Assembly (NCBI RefSeq): GCF_003325755.1
Contig: NZ_QORI02000009.1
Span: forward strand, 1 to 64,000
Direction of reading: 5' to 3'
Source of the DNA: Pseudomonas sp. SST3
GTDB taxonomy: Bacteria; Pseudomonadota; Gammaproteobacteria; Pseudomonadales; Pseudomonadaceae
Length of the DNA stretch: 64,000 bases
The notes under the pieces are model-generated. The model saw only the letters and a program-made list of their open reading frames with translations. It was not told the origin of the DNA and did no database searches. Every line of letters starts with the position of its first letter. The first letter of the stretch is position 1. Made by a program: the position numbers and the translations under genes. This document shows, one piece after another, positions 52,892 to 63,517 of this stretch.

Positions 52892-53734
52892 CTAGCCGGC
52901 ACTCGTCGAACTCCGAGCACCCGCCAGCCGCGGCAATAGCAGGTGCTCGAATAGCCGTGGAAAACAGCGCGCCACCAGCCGTGCACGCCAGTCGAGATTG
53001 GACAGCACCAGCAATTGGCGCCGCTTCAGCGCGCCCTGATAGATGGACTCGGCGACATCCTGCGGTGATGACACCCGCCCCACCGTCAGCACCGGCTGTG
53101 CCGCGGTGGAGCCGTCGCCGATCAGCACATTCTTGCGCAGATCGGTCGCGGTATAACCGGGACAGACCAGCATCACATTGACCCCGGTATCGGCCAGCTC
53201 GCTGCGCAGGGTTTCGAACAGCCCGTGCAGCGCATGCTTGCTGGCGTTGTAGGCGCCACGGTCAGGCACCGGCGCGTATTGTGACAGCGAGCTGAGCACG
53301 ATGACCTGCCCTTCCCGCGTGATCAAACTCGGCAGTGCAGCCTGAGTGCAATGCAACGCACCATAGAAGTTGACCGCCATGATCCGCTCGAACACCGCCA
53401 GGCTGGTCTCGGCGACGCGGCTGCGATGGGTAATGCCGGCATTGTTGATCAGCACGTCGATGCCGCCGAAGCGTTCCACCACCAGCGCAACGGCCTGCTG
53501 CACCGCAGCCGCATCCGAGACATCGCAGCGCAAACCCAGTGCATCGGCATTGTGGTGGTCTGTCAGGTGTTGTACCAACCCATCGATGGCGTTCTGCTCG
53601 AGATCGAAAATCACGACCCGCGCTCCGGCCTGAGCCATTCGCTCGGCCAGCGCACGACCGATCCCGGCGCAGCCACCCGTAATCAGCACCACCTTGCGAT
53701 CGAACACCTTGCTGGCGAAAACCTTGCGATACAT
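52892..53734 (-). CDS. Short-chain dehydrogenase/reductase
   Basis: 280 residues from ATG 53734 (a start 12 bases earlier is possible). Rossmann TGGCAGIGRALAERMA, NNAG in VLINNAGITHRS, and catalytic Ser with YNASK are complete, so an active NAD(P)-dependent enzyme is expected. The C-terminus adds a basic, amphipathic tail (WRARLVARCFPRLFEHLLLPR), often membrane-associated. The stop lies 1 base from the convergent VOC gene. Confidence 0.87.
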   Translation of the reverse strand: MYRKVFASKVFDRKVVLITGGCAGIGRALAERMAQAGARVVIFDLEQNAIDGLVQHLTDHHNADALGLRCDVSDAAAVQQAVALVVERFGGIDVLINNAGITHRSRVAETSLAVFERIMAVNFYGALHCTQAALPSLITREGQVIVLSSLSQYAPVPDRGAYNASKHALHGLFETLRSELADTGVNVMLVCPGYTATDLRKNVLIGDGSTAAQPVLTVGRVSSPQDVAESIYQGALKRRQLLVLSNLDWRARLVARCFPRLFEHLLLPRLAGARSSTSAG

Positions 53735-53962
53735 GGAGCACCCCATCCGAACTTGATCAAAGCACTCACGACCTGCCAGCCGTCGTGCCGCACATATCTT
53801 CAGCATAGTCAGCCCGTCACTGACCCGCGCGATCGCATGCCCACTTCGCGAGCGCCGGAACATCGTGCTGCTGCTACTCGACCGGGCGCTGCGGTTATGG
53901 ACAGCGAAACGCCGGGCGACCATGCTTGCCGACGCGCAAACCACAAGGGGCAGTGAATTACC

Positions 53963-54709
53963 TTGAAGCCTTTACTCTGGATCCTTTTTGCAGCGGCTCT
54001 GGCAGGGCCTTGCTTTGCCGCGCCCGAGGCCGAGCCGCCACGAACCCTGACCGTTGGCTATTACGACTTTCCCCCAGCCATCTACAGCGATGCGCAAGGC
54101 CGACCGCAGGGGCCAGTGGTGGAACTCACCCGTCGCGTACTCGAGCATGCCGGTTATCAGGCGCAGTTTCGTGGATTACCGAGCGCACGCCTGTATGGCG
54201 CTTTGAAGAGCGGCACCGTCGACCTCTGGCCGGGCGCGCCAGGCAAACCGGAGCTGCAGGCCGATACGATCGAGGGTCGTCAAACCCTCGCGCAGATCAG
54301 CCTCAACCTCTATCACCGCCCCGACACCCCACGGCCAGAGGTGCCGGACAGCCTGCGCAAGCGTGGCATCATCATCATCGGCGGCTATAACTACTGGCCG
54401 CAGGTGAACCGGATGCTGCATGACCCGCAACTAGGGATTCGCCTGCACCGTACCAGCACTCACACCTCGGCATTGGAGATGCTCAAACATCGCCGCGCCG
54501 ACTATTTGCTCGACTACCAAATCCCGGTTAACCAGGCGCTTCAGCGTCTCGGCATGCCGGCATTGCCCCACGTGGAGCTGCACAGGGTAGCCATTCGTTT
54601 CATCGTCTCGCGTCATGCCGACGACAGCCGAACCGTGGTCGATGCGCTGGATCAGGCCTATGCCGAGATGGTGGCTTCCGGGGAAAACCTGAGCCTGCCG
54701 GACGAATAA
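53963..54709 (+). CDS. Periplasmic solute-binding-like protein (SBP_bac_3 type)
   Basis: 248 residues from a TTG start. A signal peptide (KPLLWILFAAALAGPCFA) is followed by LTVGYYDFPPAIYSDAQGRPQGPVVELTRRVL, the amino-acid-binding-protein-like opening, and a later helical-beta half (TSALEMLKHRRADYLLDY). No transporter genes are adjacent, so it may be a sensor or orphan binding protein. Ligand unknown. Confidence 0.78.
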   Translation: MKPLLWILFAAALAGPCFAAPEAEPPRTLTVGYYDFPPAIYSDAQGRPQGPVVELTRRVLEHAGYQAQFRGLPSARLYGALKSGTVDLWPGAPGKPELQADTIEGRQTLAQISLNLYHRPDTPRPEVPDSLRKRGIIIIGGYNYWPQVNRMLHDPQLGIRLHRTSTHTSALEMLKHRRADYLLDYQIPVNQALQRLGMPALPHVELHRVAIRFIVSRHADDSRTVVDALDQAYAEMVASGENLSLPDE

Positions 54710-54793
54710 AGACAGCTGGCAAGCGAAGCCGTATGGGCGAGGCTGAGCTGCGCCAGCTTACGCTTCGGTTCTGCTTGAGGCCTGGGGCTGCTT

Positions 54794-57313
54794 TCAGGTC
54801 CCGCGCGGCTTGGCCCGCGCGGTAGGTTCGGCGACTAACGGATCATCCGGCCAGTAGTGCTTGGGGTAACGACCCTTGAGATCCTTCTTCACCTCACCAT
54901 AGGTGTTGGCCCAGAAGCTCGCCAGATCCTGAGTGACCTGCACCGGCCGGCGTGCCGGTGACAATAGGTGCAACTTGACCACCTGCCGACCACCGGCGAT
55001 CCGTGGTGTATCGGCCAGGCCGAACAACTCCTGCAAGCGCACCGCCAGTACGGGCGGTGAGTCGCTGTAATCGAGGCGTATCCGCGAACCGGAAGGCACG
55101 GCAATGGCGATCGGCGCCAGTTCGTCGAGCCGCTGCGGCAACGGCCAGGGCAGCAAGGTCGAGAGCATGCCCTTGAGATCCAGCTGGGCGAAGTGCGCCA
55201 GCCGCGACACCTTGCCCAGATACGGCAGCAACCAGTCTTCCAGGCGAGCCAGCAACGCGGCATCGCTGACGTCCGGCCAGTCGCTGGCACCACTGATGCC
55301 TAAATCAATCTGCCGGAGCAGGGCGATACGCGCCTGCCATTGGCGCAGATCTGACGTCCAGGGCAACAGCTCAAGCCCCTTGCGCCGGACCAACCCGAGC
55401 AAGGCGCGGCCGCGCGCGTCGTCATCCAGCCCCGGTAGAGGCTCACGGCTGAGCACCAGCTCGCCGACCCGCCGCTGCCGCTCAGCCCTCAGCACACCTT
55501 CACGCTCGTCCCATTCGAGCTCGTCGCGTTGGCTGATCTGCTCGGCCAGCGCCTCGTCGAACAGGCTTGGGTCCAACGCCGCCGCGCGATAGATACGCTC
55601 CTCGCGCTGGCCCTGACGGCTGCCCAGCTCGGCGATCACCAGCCAGGGTTCTTTCATCAGCGCATCAGGCTCTGCGAACAGTGCCGCGCGACCATTGGCC
55701 AAACGGTACTCGCCACCCCCTTCGCGGCGCTGCCGGGCGACCCGGTCGGGGTAAGCGAAGGCCAGCAGCGCGCCAAGCCAGCGGTGATCGTCACTATCGG
55801 CGGCGGCGGTTCCGGCCGGACCGCGCAGCAGGCTGCGAAACTGCCGAGCCAGTTGCCGCACGCGCGCCACGCCTGAATGATGCCGGCCACGGCCTTCGAG
55901 CAGCGCGAGGCGCGTGGAAATATCAGCGCCAGCGCCACGTTGAATGTCACGCTCGACCAGCAAGGCCCCGAGATCGGCCGCCTGTGCGCCGAGCCCCAGC
56001 GCGTGACCGCGCAGCAGCATATGAGCAATCCGCGGATGCGCGGGGAGCTCAGCCATGGCAAGGCCATGAGCGGTCAGTTGCCAGCTGCCGCGAGCGTTAC
56101 GGCTGAGCGCCCCGAGGCGTTCGAGGAGATCCTGCGCCTGGGCGTAGGCTGCCGCCGGTGGTGGATCCAGCCAGACCAGCTCGTCCGGCTCGACACCCCA
56201 GCGCGCCAGCTGCAACGCCACTCCGGCCAGGTCTGCCTGAAGAATTTCCGCTTCGCCGTAGGCCGCCAGCTGTGCGTGTTGGTCCTCCGACCACAGCCGA
56301 TAGCAGGCGCCAGGTTCAAGGCGGCCGGCACGACCAGCCCGCTGCGTCGCCGAGGCACGGGATATGCGCCGGGTCTCCAGCCGCGTCATGCCACTGCCAG
56401 GATCGAACCGTGGCACCCGCGCCAGCCCCGCATCGACCACCACCCGCACACCTTCGATGGTCAGGCTGGTCTCGGCGATATTGGTCGCCAGCACCACCTT
56501 ACGCTTGCCGGCCGGCGCCGGCTCGATGGCTGCGCGCTGGGCGGTCAACTCCAGCTCGCCGTGCAGCGGGCAGAGCATGACGTCGTGACGCCCCGACAAC
56601 TGTTCATTCAATGCGTCGTTTACGCGGCGGATTTCGGCCTGCCCGGGCAGAAAGACCAGCACGCTACCGGACTCTTCATCCAGCGCCTGCATGATGGTTT
56701 GTACCACCCGCGGCTCGAGGCGCTCACCGGCCTGAAACGCTCGGCTCCAGCGCTGCACGACCGGATACATGCGCCCTTCGCTACGCACCACCGGCGCCTC
56801 GTCGAGCAGGCTCGATAGCCGCGCACCTTCGAGCGTCGCCGACATCAGCAGCAACTTCAGTGGCTCGTCTCTGAGCAGATCGCGGGCATTGAGCGTCAGG
56901 GCCAGCGCCAGGTCGGCGTCTAGGCTGCGCTCGTGGAATTCGTCGAAGATGACCAGGCCAACGCCTTCCAGGCCCGGATCGTCCTGCAGGCGACGCGCCA
57001 GAATGCCCTCGGTAACCACCTCGATACGGGTCTGCGGCCCGACCCTGCTGTCCAGGCGGATACGGTAACCGACTGTTTCACCAACTTTCTCGCCCAGCTC
57101 ACTGGCCAGGCGCTCGGCTGCGGCGCGTGCCGCCAGTCGCCGCGGCTCGAGCATGACGATCGATTGCCCGGCCAGCCAAGGCTCGTTGAGCAAGGCCAGC
57201 GGCACGCGGGTGGTCTTGCCGGCACCCGGTGGGGCTTCCAGCACGGCTTCGTCACGTTCACTCAGGGCCTGGCGCAGGGCCGGCAGTGCTTGGTCAATGG
57301 GTAGGGCGATCAT
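54794..57313 (-). CDS. hrpB: ATP-dependent helicase HrpB
   Basis: 839 residues. DEAH/RHA-type motor: Walker A APPGAGKTTRVPLALL, MLEPRRLAARAAAERLA, DEFHERS (motif II), LLLMSATLEG, TNIAETSLTIEGVRVVVDAGL and QRAGRAGRLEPGACYRLW; the long C-terminal HrpB domain follows. Likely RNA helicase; its physiological role is not established in Pseudomonas. Confidence 0.95.
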   Translation of the reverse strand: MIALPIDQALPALRQALSERDEAVLEAPPGAGKTTRVPLALLNEPWLAGQSIVMLEPRRLAARAAAERLASELGEKVGETVGYRIRLDSRVGPQTRIEVVTEGILARRLQDDPGLEGVGLVIFDEFHERSLDADLALALTLNARDLLRDEPLKLLLMSATLEGARLSSLLDEAPVVRSEGRMYPVVQRWSRAFQAGERLEPRVVQTIMQALDEESGSVLVFLPGQAEIRRVNDALNEQLSGRHDVMLCPLHGELELTAQRAAIEPAPAGKRKVVLATNIAETSLTIEGVRVVVDAGLARVPRFDPGSGMTRLETRRISRASATQRAGRAGRLEPGACYRLWSEDQHAQLAAYGEAEILQADLAGVALQLARWGVEPDELVWLDPPPAAAYAQAQDLLERLGALSRNARGSWQLTAHGLAMAELPAHPRIAHMLLRGHALGLGAQAADLGALLVERDIQRGAGADISTRLALLEGRGRHHSGVARVRQLARQFRSLLRGPAGTAAADSDDHRWLGALLAFAYPDRVARQRREGGGEYRLANGRAALFAEPDALMKEPWLVIAELGSRQGQREERIYRAAALDPSLFDEALAEQISQRDELEWDEREGVLRAERQRRVGELVLSREPLPGLDDDARGRALLGLVRRKGLELLPWTSDLRQWQARIALLRQIDLGISGASDWPDVSDAALLARLEDWLLPYLGKVSRLAHFAQLDLKGMLSTLLPWPLPQRLDELAPIAIAVPSGSRIRLDYSDSPPVLAVRLQELFGLADTPRIAGGRQVVKLHLLSPARRPVQVTQDLASFWANTYGEVKKDLKGRYPKHYWPDDPLVAEPTARAKPRGT

Positions 57314-57490
57314 GGAGACTCCGCTTTCAAGGCCGCGATTATAACGATCCGCAGCGCGTGGAAAGCGGCTGGGCTATCTCTGTCGCAAGCATTCTCGCCA
57401 GGCCGAACAGAGCGCTCGGCCGAGCTGTCTGATGTCGAGAAAACATCACGCAGCCCTTGTATAGTTGCGCCACTTTCTCCGGAGGTCCTT

Positions 57491-57907
57491 ATGCGTACTC
57501 GTTCCCGTGTCATCGGCGGCGTGCTGGCCGTCTCCCTGTTCACTCAACTGACCGCTTGCGGCACGCTGTTCTACCCGGACCGCCGAGGCCAGATCGACGG
57601 CAAGATCGACCCAGCCATCGCGGTCGCCAATGCCGTGGGCCTGCTGTTCTACGTGATTCCCGGCCTGATCGCCTTCGGCATCGACTTCGCCACGGGCGCC
57701 ATTTATCTGCCGGACAACGAATACTCCATGGCGCCGGAAAAGCTCCAGGAAGCCATTGGCGCCGACGGCGTGATTGATCAGGCGAAGCTCAAGGCGATCA
57801 TCGAGCAGGAAACCGGCCGCAGCCTGCCGCTGAACGATCCGCACCTGATCCAGCACAGCGGTAGCGTCGAGCAGCTAGCCGCCTTCGGATTGCGTCCGGC
57901 CGCCTGA
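57491..57907 (+). CDS. Lipoprotein of unknown function (YceK-like)
   Basis: 138 residues; GGAGG 7 bases before the ATG. Lipoprotein signal VIGGVLAVSLFTQLTAC with lipobox LTAC, followed by a segment with a second hydrophobic stretch (VGLLFYVIPGLIAFGIDFATGAIYLP) as in small YceK-like lipoproteins. Its stop overlaps fieF (TGATG). Confidence 0.75.
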   Translation: MRTRSRVIGGVLAVSLFTQLTACGTLFYPDRRGQIDGKIDPAIAVANAVGLLFYVIPGLIAFGIDFATGAIYLPDNEYSMAPEKLQEAIGADGVIDQAKLKAIIEQETGRSLPLNDPHLIQHSGSVEQLAAFGLRPAA

Positions 57908-58842
57908 TGCAACACACCCGCGAGCGCAAGGGCGTCAGCGCCGAACATGCACGACTGATGCGCCGCGCCACTCGGCTGGCGCTGGCCGTGGCGCTGACGC
58001 TGGCGGCCAGCAAGGCGCTGGCGTGGTGGCTGAGCGGTTCGGTGAGCCTGCTGGCGGGGCTCACCGACTCGCTGCTGGATGGCGCTGCATCACTGCTCAA
58101 CCTGCTGGCGGTGCACTACTCGCTGCGCCCGGCGGATGAAGATCACCGCTACGGCCATGGCAAGGCGGAAGCCCTGGCCGGGCTCGGTCAAGGCGCGTTC
58201 ATCTCGGTCAGTGCCATCCTCGTCTGCGTTCAGGGCGTCGACCGCATGCTGCATCCGGAGCCACTGGGCGCGCCGGCGCTGGGTATCGCGGTCATGCTGC
58301 TGTCGCTGCTGCTGACCGTGGCGCTGCTGGCGTATCAGCGGCATGTGGTGCGTGAAACCGGCTCCACGGCGATTCGCGCCGACTCGCTGCACTATCGCTC
58401 CGACCTGCTGCTCAACTGCAGCATCCTGGTGGCGCTGGTCCTTGCCGGCTATGGTTGGGAGCGTTTGGATGCGGTGTTCGGCATTGCCATTGCGGTCTAC
58501 ATTTTCTGGAGCGCGCTGAGCATCGTGCGCGAAGCCGGCGCGGTGCTGATGGATACTGAGCTACCGCCGGAAATCAGCGAGCACATGCACCGGCTGGCCT
58601 GCGATGTACCCGGTGTGGTCGGCTGTCATGACCTGCGCACCCGGGTCTCCGGCACCCGCTGGTTTGTGCAGATGCACCTGGAGCTTCCCGGCACGCTGCC
58701 ACTGATCGAGGCACACGCCTTGTGCGATCAGGTCGAGGCGGCGATTCACGACCAGTATCCGCGCGCCGAAGTGCTGGTGCACGCCGATCCGCTGGAAGTG
58801 GTAAGTCCACGCCCAACCCCGGAACCCACCGGCGAGGCATAA
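57907..58842 (+). CDS. fieF: Cation-diffusion facilitator FieF-type metal transporter
   Basis: 311 residues with six helices and a cytoplasmic C-terminal domain. TM2 metal site LLAGLTDSLLDGAASL and TM5 ADSLHYRSDLLLN supply the Asp/His ligands, and HRYGHGKAEALAGL is the family linker. Exports Zn2+, Fe2+ or similar in exchange for protons. Unlike the short CDF protein at 22160 it retains the C-terminal dimerisation domain (VVGCHDLRTRVSG). Confidence 0.93.
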   Translation: MQHTRERKGVSAEHARLMRRATRLALAVALTLAASKALAWWLSGSVSLLAGLTDSLLDGAASLLNLLAVHYSLRPADEDHRYGHGKAEALAGLGQGAFISVSAILVCVQGVDRMLHPEPLGAPALGIAVMLLSLLLTVALLAYQRHVVRETGSTAIRADSLHYRSDLLLNCSILVALVLAGYGWERLDAVFGIAIAVYIFWSALSIVREAGAVLMDTELPPEISEHMHRLACDVPGVVGCHDLRTRVSGTRWFVQMHLELPGTLPLIEAHALCDQVEAAIHDQYPRAEVLVHADPLEVVSPRPTPEPTGEA

Positions 58843-58874
58843 AAAAGACCACGTGGTGAGACGTGGTCTTTTTT
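58841..58874. terminator. Bidirectional rho-independent terminator after fieF
   Basis: AAAAAAGACCACGT (58841-58854) pairs with ACGTGGTCTTTTTT (58861-58874) over a 6-base loop, with A and T tracts on either side. Confidence 0.92.
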
Positions 58875-59146
58875 CAATACTGTTCTGAATTCGCTGGCCG
58901 CTTGTGGCGGATTCTTCGGCAGCGCCTTGTGAGCGGTGCTGGCCCGGACCGATAGCCTCGGTAAGGTATACGGTTGGCGCGGAGGGGTAAGTACCGCGTC
59001 ATTTCTGCCGGGGGCTGAAGTTGGATAAAGCTTACGTCCCGCCTGCCGGCAAATGCTTGCGAATATTGCTCAGATAAGACCCCATTGCGCAATCTATCGT
59101 CTTCTGCGCATAGTTCCGCGCAACGGAACAAAGAGAGTCTTCTAAA
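58875..59146. other. Intergenic region before the Lrp-type gene
   Basis: About 270 bases with no supportable gene; probably holds the promoter of the Lrp-type regulator, but no clear consensus was seen. Confidence 0.5.
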
Positions 59147-59626
59147 ATGAGCAAACTCGATCGCTACGACCTTCGCATCCTTCATGAATTGCAGCACGAC
59201 GCCCGCATCTCCAACCAGGACCTTGCCGAGCGCATCGGGCTGTCGCCCTCGCCCTGCTCACGACGGGTCAAACAACTCGAGGATGACGGCTATATCGCTC
59301 GCCAGGTCGCCCTGCTGGATCGCAAGAAGCTTGGCCTGACGCTCACCGCCTACGTGCTGATCGGCATGGACCGGCACACGCCCGAGCGCTTCGAGCATTT
59401 CGAAGGCGTGATCGGCAAATGCGCGGAAGTGCTCGAATGCAGCCTGGTCACCGGTATGGATGCGGACTACCAGCTCAAGGTGGTGGTGCCAGACATGGAG
59501 CACTACCAGGCTTTCCTGCTCGGCACTCTGACGCGCATCGAAGGCGTCTCCAGTGTTCGCTCCAGCTTCGTGTTGCGGCAAGTGTCGTCGAGCACCGAAC
59601 TGCCGCTGGAGCACCTGCGCACCTGA
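59147..59626 (+). CDS. Lrp/AsnC-family transcriptional regulator
   Basis: 159 residues. The AsnC-type HTH (LDRYDLRILHELQHDARISNQDLAERIGLSPSPCSRRVKQLEDDGYI) precedes the RAM ligand domain (VLECSLVTGMDADYQLKVVV). Likely amino-acid-responsive; target genes not evident from neighbours. Confidence 0.93.
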   Translation: MSKLDRYDLRILHELQHDARISNQDLAERIGLSPSPCSRRVKQLEDDGYIARQVALLDRKKLGLTLTAYVLIGMDRHTPERFEHFEGVIGKCAEVLECSLVTGMDADYQLKVVVPDMEHYQAFLLGTLTRIEGVSSVRSSFVLRQVSSSTELPLEHLRT

Positions 59627-59798
59627 GACCCATTGCCGCAATCAGCGGCATCGATACCAGTCCTGGCGTATACTCGCGCCGCCTTGCTATGCCCCCGCGC
59701 GCCATATTCGAACAAGCGCCTCGCTCGCTAAAAAACAGGTCCGCCCGCTGTCATAGCTGTTGTCGTATGCATTCAGACTTAGCCAAGCGGAGAAATCG

Positions 59799-60017
59799 AT
59801 GGATCCGGAAGTTTTCGAGAAGTGGATGATGATCGTCCTGGTCGGCGGGTTGATGGCCTTCATGGCGTTCATCATCTGGGACCTGGCCAAGAAGTCGAAG
59901 GCCGGCCGGCTTGGCACGGCGATTCTGTTTCTGGGCCTGGGTCTGTGCCTGTTCGCGTTCCTCGCCAAGCCGGTCATCGGCTATATCATCGAAGTGTCTC
60001 AGGGCATTCCGCACTGA
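59799..60017 (+). CDS. DUF2788-family small membrane protein
   Basis: 72 residues from ATG 59799 with GGAG upstream. Two membrane helices (MMIVLVGGLMAFMAFIIWDL and LGTAILFLGLGLCLFAFLAKPVIGYII) match the DUF2788 pattern. Function unknown. Convergent with rluE. Confidence 0.8.
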   Translation: MDPEVFEKWMMIVLVGGLMAFMAFIIWDLAKKSKAGRLGTAILFLGLGLCLFAFLAKPVIGYIIEVSQGIPH

Positions 60018-60026
60018 TTGAACGGG

Positions 60027-60665
60027 TCAGCTCCGGCGCGGTAGCCGCGCCGGCTCCTCGCGCCATTCCCCAGGCTGCAGGCCGTCCAGCGCCCAGTCGC
60101 CGATACGTACCCGCACCAGCCGCAGCGTCGGCAACCCGACCGCAGCGGTCATACGCCGTACCTGGCGATTGCGCCCCTCACGAATGACCAGCTCCAGCCA
60201 ACAGGTCGGCACGCTTTTGCGAAAGCGCACCGGCGGATTGCGTGGCCAGAGCTCGGGCTCGGCCAGCAGCCTCGCGTCGGCCGGCAGCGTCATGCCATCG
60301 TTGAGTTCAACGCCGTCGCGCAGCCGTGCCAGCTGCTCCTCACTCGCCTCGCCCTCCACCTGAACCCAATAGGCCTTCGCCAGCTTGTGCTTGGGATCAG
60401 CGATACGCGCCTGCAGTTGTCCATCGTTGGTCAGCAGCAACAAGCCCTCGCTGTCCCGGTCCAGGCGACCGGCCGGATAGACGCCCGGTACCTGGACGTA
60501 GTCTTTCAGGGTCGCGCGGCCGTCGGCATCGTTGAACTGGGTGAGCACATCGTAGGGTTTGTTCAGCAGTAACAGGCGCGGCTCGGCGGGTGGCGCCTTG
60601 GCGACACGCCGCGGCTGGGCTGTACCAGCCAGCCGCGGCGGGCGTGGGCGAGAAGTACGTGGCAT
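60027..60665 (-). CDS. rluE: 23S rRNA pseudouridine(2457) synthase RluE
   Basis: 212 residues. The catalytic Asp motif is [49 protein letters not shown] is characteristic of the RsuA/RluE group. The opening lacks an S4 domain, instead having a Pro/Arg-rich tail, as in RluE. Modifies uridine in the 23S rRNA. Confidence 0.93.
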   Translation of the reverse strand: MPRTSRPRPPRLAGTAQPRRVAKAPPAEPRLLLLNKPYDVLTQFNDADGRATLKDYVQVPGVYPAGRLDRDSEGLLLLTNDGQLQARIADPKHKLAKAYWVQVEGEASEEQLARLRDGVELNDGMTLPADARLLAEPELWPRNPPVRFRKSVPTCWLELVIREGRNRQVRRMTAAVGLPTLRLVRVRIGDWALDGLQPGEWREEPARLPRRS

Positions 60666-60882
60666 GACCAAGGGTTCCGAATCGGGCCGGCCATGCTAGG
60701 GCGACAGCGCAGGAGCCGCAAGCCACCCGCCCGGTCGTATATGCGCTGACCACCGTTGCCCGCTACCCCTATGCGACCGCTGTGCACCGAGCGGCGGCTG
60801 GCCCTGTTTCGCACGACGGCACCCTGGTGCTCCGCTACGGCCCGCCTGAAGCGGCTGGAATATCTTGGCGCAGCGAAACCCA

Positions 60883-62031
<1,149 letters not shown>

Positions 62032-62055
62032 TGTTGTCTCCTTGGTTACGACTGA

Positions 62056-62766
62056 TCAGGCGCCGATGTAGGCTTTGCGCACCGCTTCGTTCCCCAGCAT
62101 GGCCTGCTGATCGCCTTCCATCACCAGGCTGCCGCCCTCGATAACGTAGGCGCGGTGAGCGATTTTCAATGCAGCGAAGGCGTTCTGTTCGGCCAGCAGC
62201 ACGCTGGTTCCGGACGCGTTGATACGCGCGATCACCTCGAACATCTGATTGACCACCAGCGGCGCCAGCCCGAGCGAGGGCTCGTCTAGCATCAGCAGCC
62301 GGGGCCGACTCATCAGCGCCCGACCGATCGCCACCATCTGCTGTTGGCCGCCGCTCAGTGAGCCGGCCGGCTGGTTTCGCTTGTCGTGCAGGATGGGAAA
62401 CAGGTCGAGCACTTCCTGCAGGTTGCGCTTGTTGCCCTCACTGTCGCGGCGATGCAGATAGGCGCCGAGGGCGAGGTTCTGCGAGACAGACATCTGCGGG
62501 AACAGCTTGCGCCCTTCCGGACAATGCACAACGCCGGCTGCGACCAGACCCGACGGTTTGAGTCCGTCGATGCGTTTGCCCTCCAGCGTAATGCTGCCGG
62601 CTGTCGGCTTGAGCAAGCCGCTGATGGTGTTGAACAAGGTGGTCTTGCCCGCGCCATTAGCGCCGAGCAACACCACCAGCTCGCCGGCGCCGACGGTCAT
62701 GGAGACCTGAGTGAGCGCTTTGAAACTGCCGTAGCAGACATCGACCCGATCAAGCTGCAGCATCAT
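62056..62766 (-). CDS. livF: ABC transporter ATPase, LivF type
   Basis: 236 residues. Walker [18 protein letters not shown], signature [15 protein letters not shown] and Walker [14 protein letters not shown] are intact, with the LivF-type [20 protein letters not shown]. Overlaps livG by 17 bases. Energises the importer together with LivG. Confidence 0.93.
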   Translation of the reverse strand: MMLQLDRVDVCYGSFKALTQVSMTVGAGELVVLLGANGAGKTTLFNTISGLLKPTAGSITLEGKRIDGLKPSGLVAAGVVHCPEGRKLFPQMSVSQNLALGAYLHRRDSEGNKRNLQEVLDLFPILHDKRNQPAGSLSGGQQQMVAIGRALMSRPRLLMLDEPSLGLAPLVVNQMFEVIARINASGTSVLLAEQNAFAALKIAHRAYVIEGGSLVMEGDQQAMLGNEAVRKAYIGA

Positions 62767-63517
62767 AGTCGCTCCCCAGATAGGCCTCGATGACAGCCGG
62801 GTTCGCCTTGATCTCGGCGGGCGTACCCTCGGCGATCTTCTCGCCGTAGTTGAGCACCATAATTTTGTCGGCCAGGCCCATGATCATGTCCATCTTGTGT
62901 TCGATTAGGCATACGGTCAGGCCGTGCTCGGGCATTTTGCGGATCAGCTGGGCGAGCCCCTCCGTCTCTTCCGGGTTGACGCCGGCCGCCGGCTCGTCGA
63001 GCAGCACCAGCTTCGGCTCGGTGGCGAGCGCCAGGGCGAAGGCCACGCGCTTGCGTTCTTCCTGGGATATGTCCAGCACCACGCGGTTCTCCAGATGCGC
63101 CAGGCCGACGAAATCCAGTGCGGCGCGGGCCTTCTCGCGGCACTCGCGCTCCTCCTGCTGCAGGCGTTTGGAGTTGATCAGCACGTCCCACAGGCCGGAT
63201 CGGGTGCGCAAACGGTGGCCAACGATCAGGTTGTCCAGCACCGTGGCCTGCTCGAACAGGTGCGTGGTTTGAAAGGTCCGGCCGACGCCAAGCCGGGCCA
63301 CGCGATCGCAGCGCATCCGCGAGACATCGTGACCGTCGATCAGGATGCGCCCGGAGCTGGGCTTGTGAACGCCGGAAATCAGGTTGAAGAAGGTGCTCTT
63401 GCCGGCGCCGTTGGGGCCGATGATGGCGTTGATCTTGCGCGCCTCGAATTCGACGCTGACGTCGTGTACCGCCGCCAGCCCGCCGAACATCTTGGTCAGG
63501 TTTTCGACCTTAAGCAT
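62750..63517 (-). CDS. livG: ABC transporter ATPase, LivG type
   Basis: 255 residues. Walker [17 protein letters not shown], signature-like [17 protein letters not shown] and Walker [17 protein letters not shown] with [20 protein letters not shown] (LivG-type). The signature LSGGQ is replaced by ISQEE, as in many LivG proteins. Overlaps the LivM gene by 8 bases. Confidence 0.92.
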   Translation of the reverse strand: MLKVENLTKMFGGLAAVHDVSVEFEARKINAIIGPNGAGKSTFFNLISGVHKPSSGRILIDGHDVSRMRCDRVARLGVGRTFQTTHLFEQATVLDNLIVGHRLRTRSGLWDVLINSKRLQQEERECREKARAALDFVGLAHLENRVVLDISQEERKRVAFALALATEPKLVLLDEPAAGVNPEETEGLAQLIRKMPEHGLTVCLIEHKMDMIMGLADKIMVLNYGEKIAEGTPAEIKANPAVIEAYLGSDYDAAA

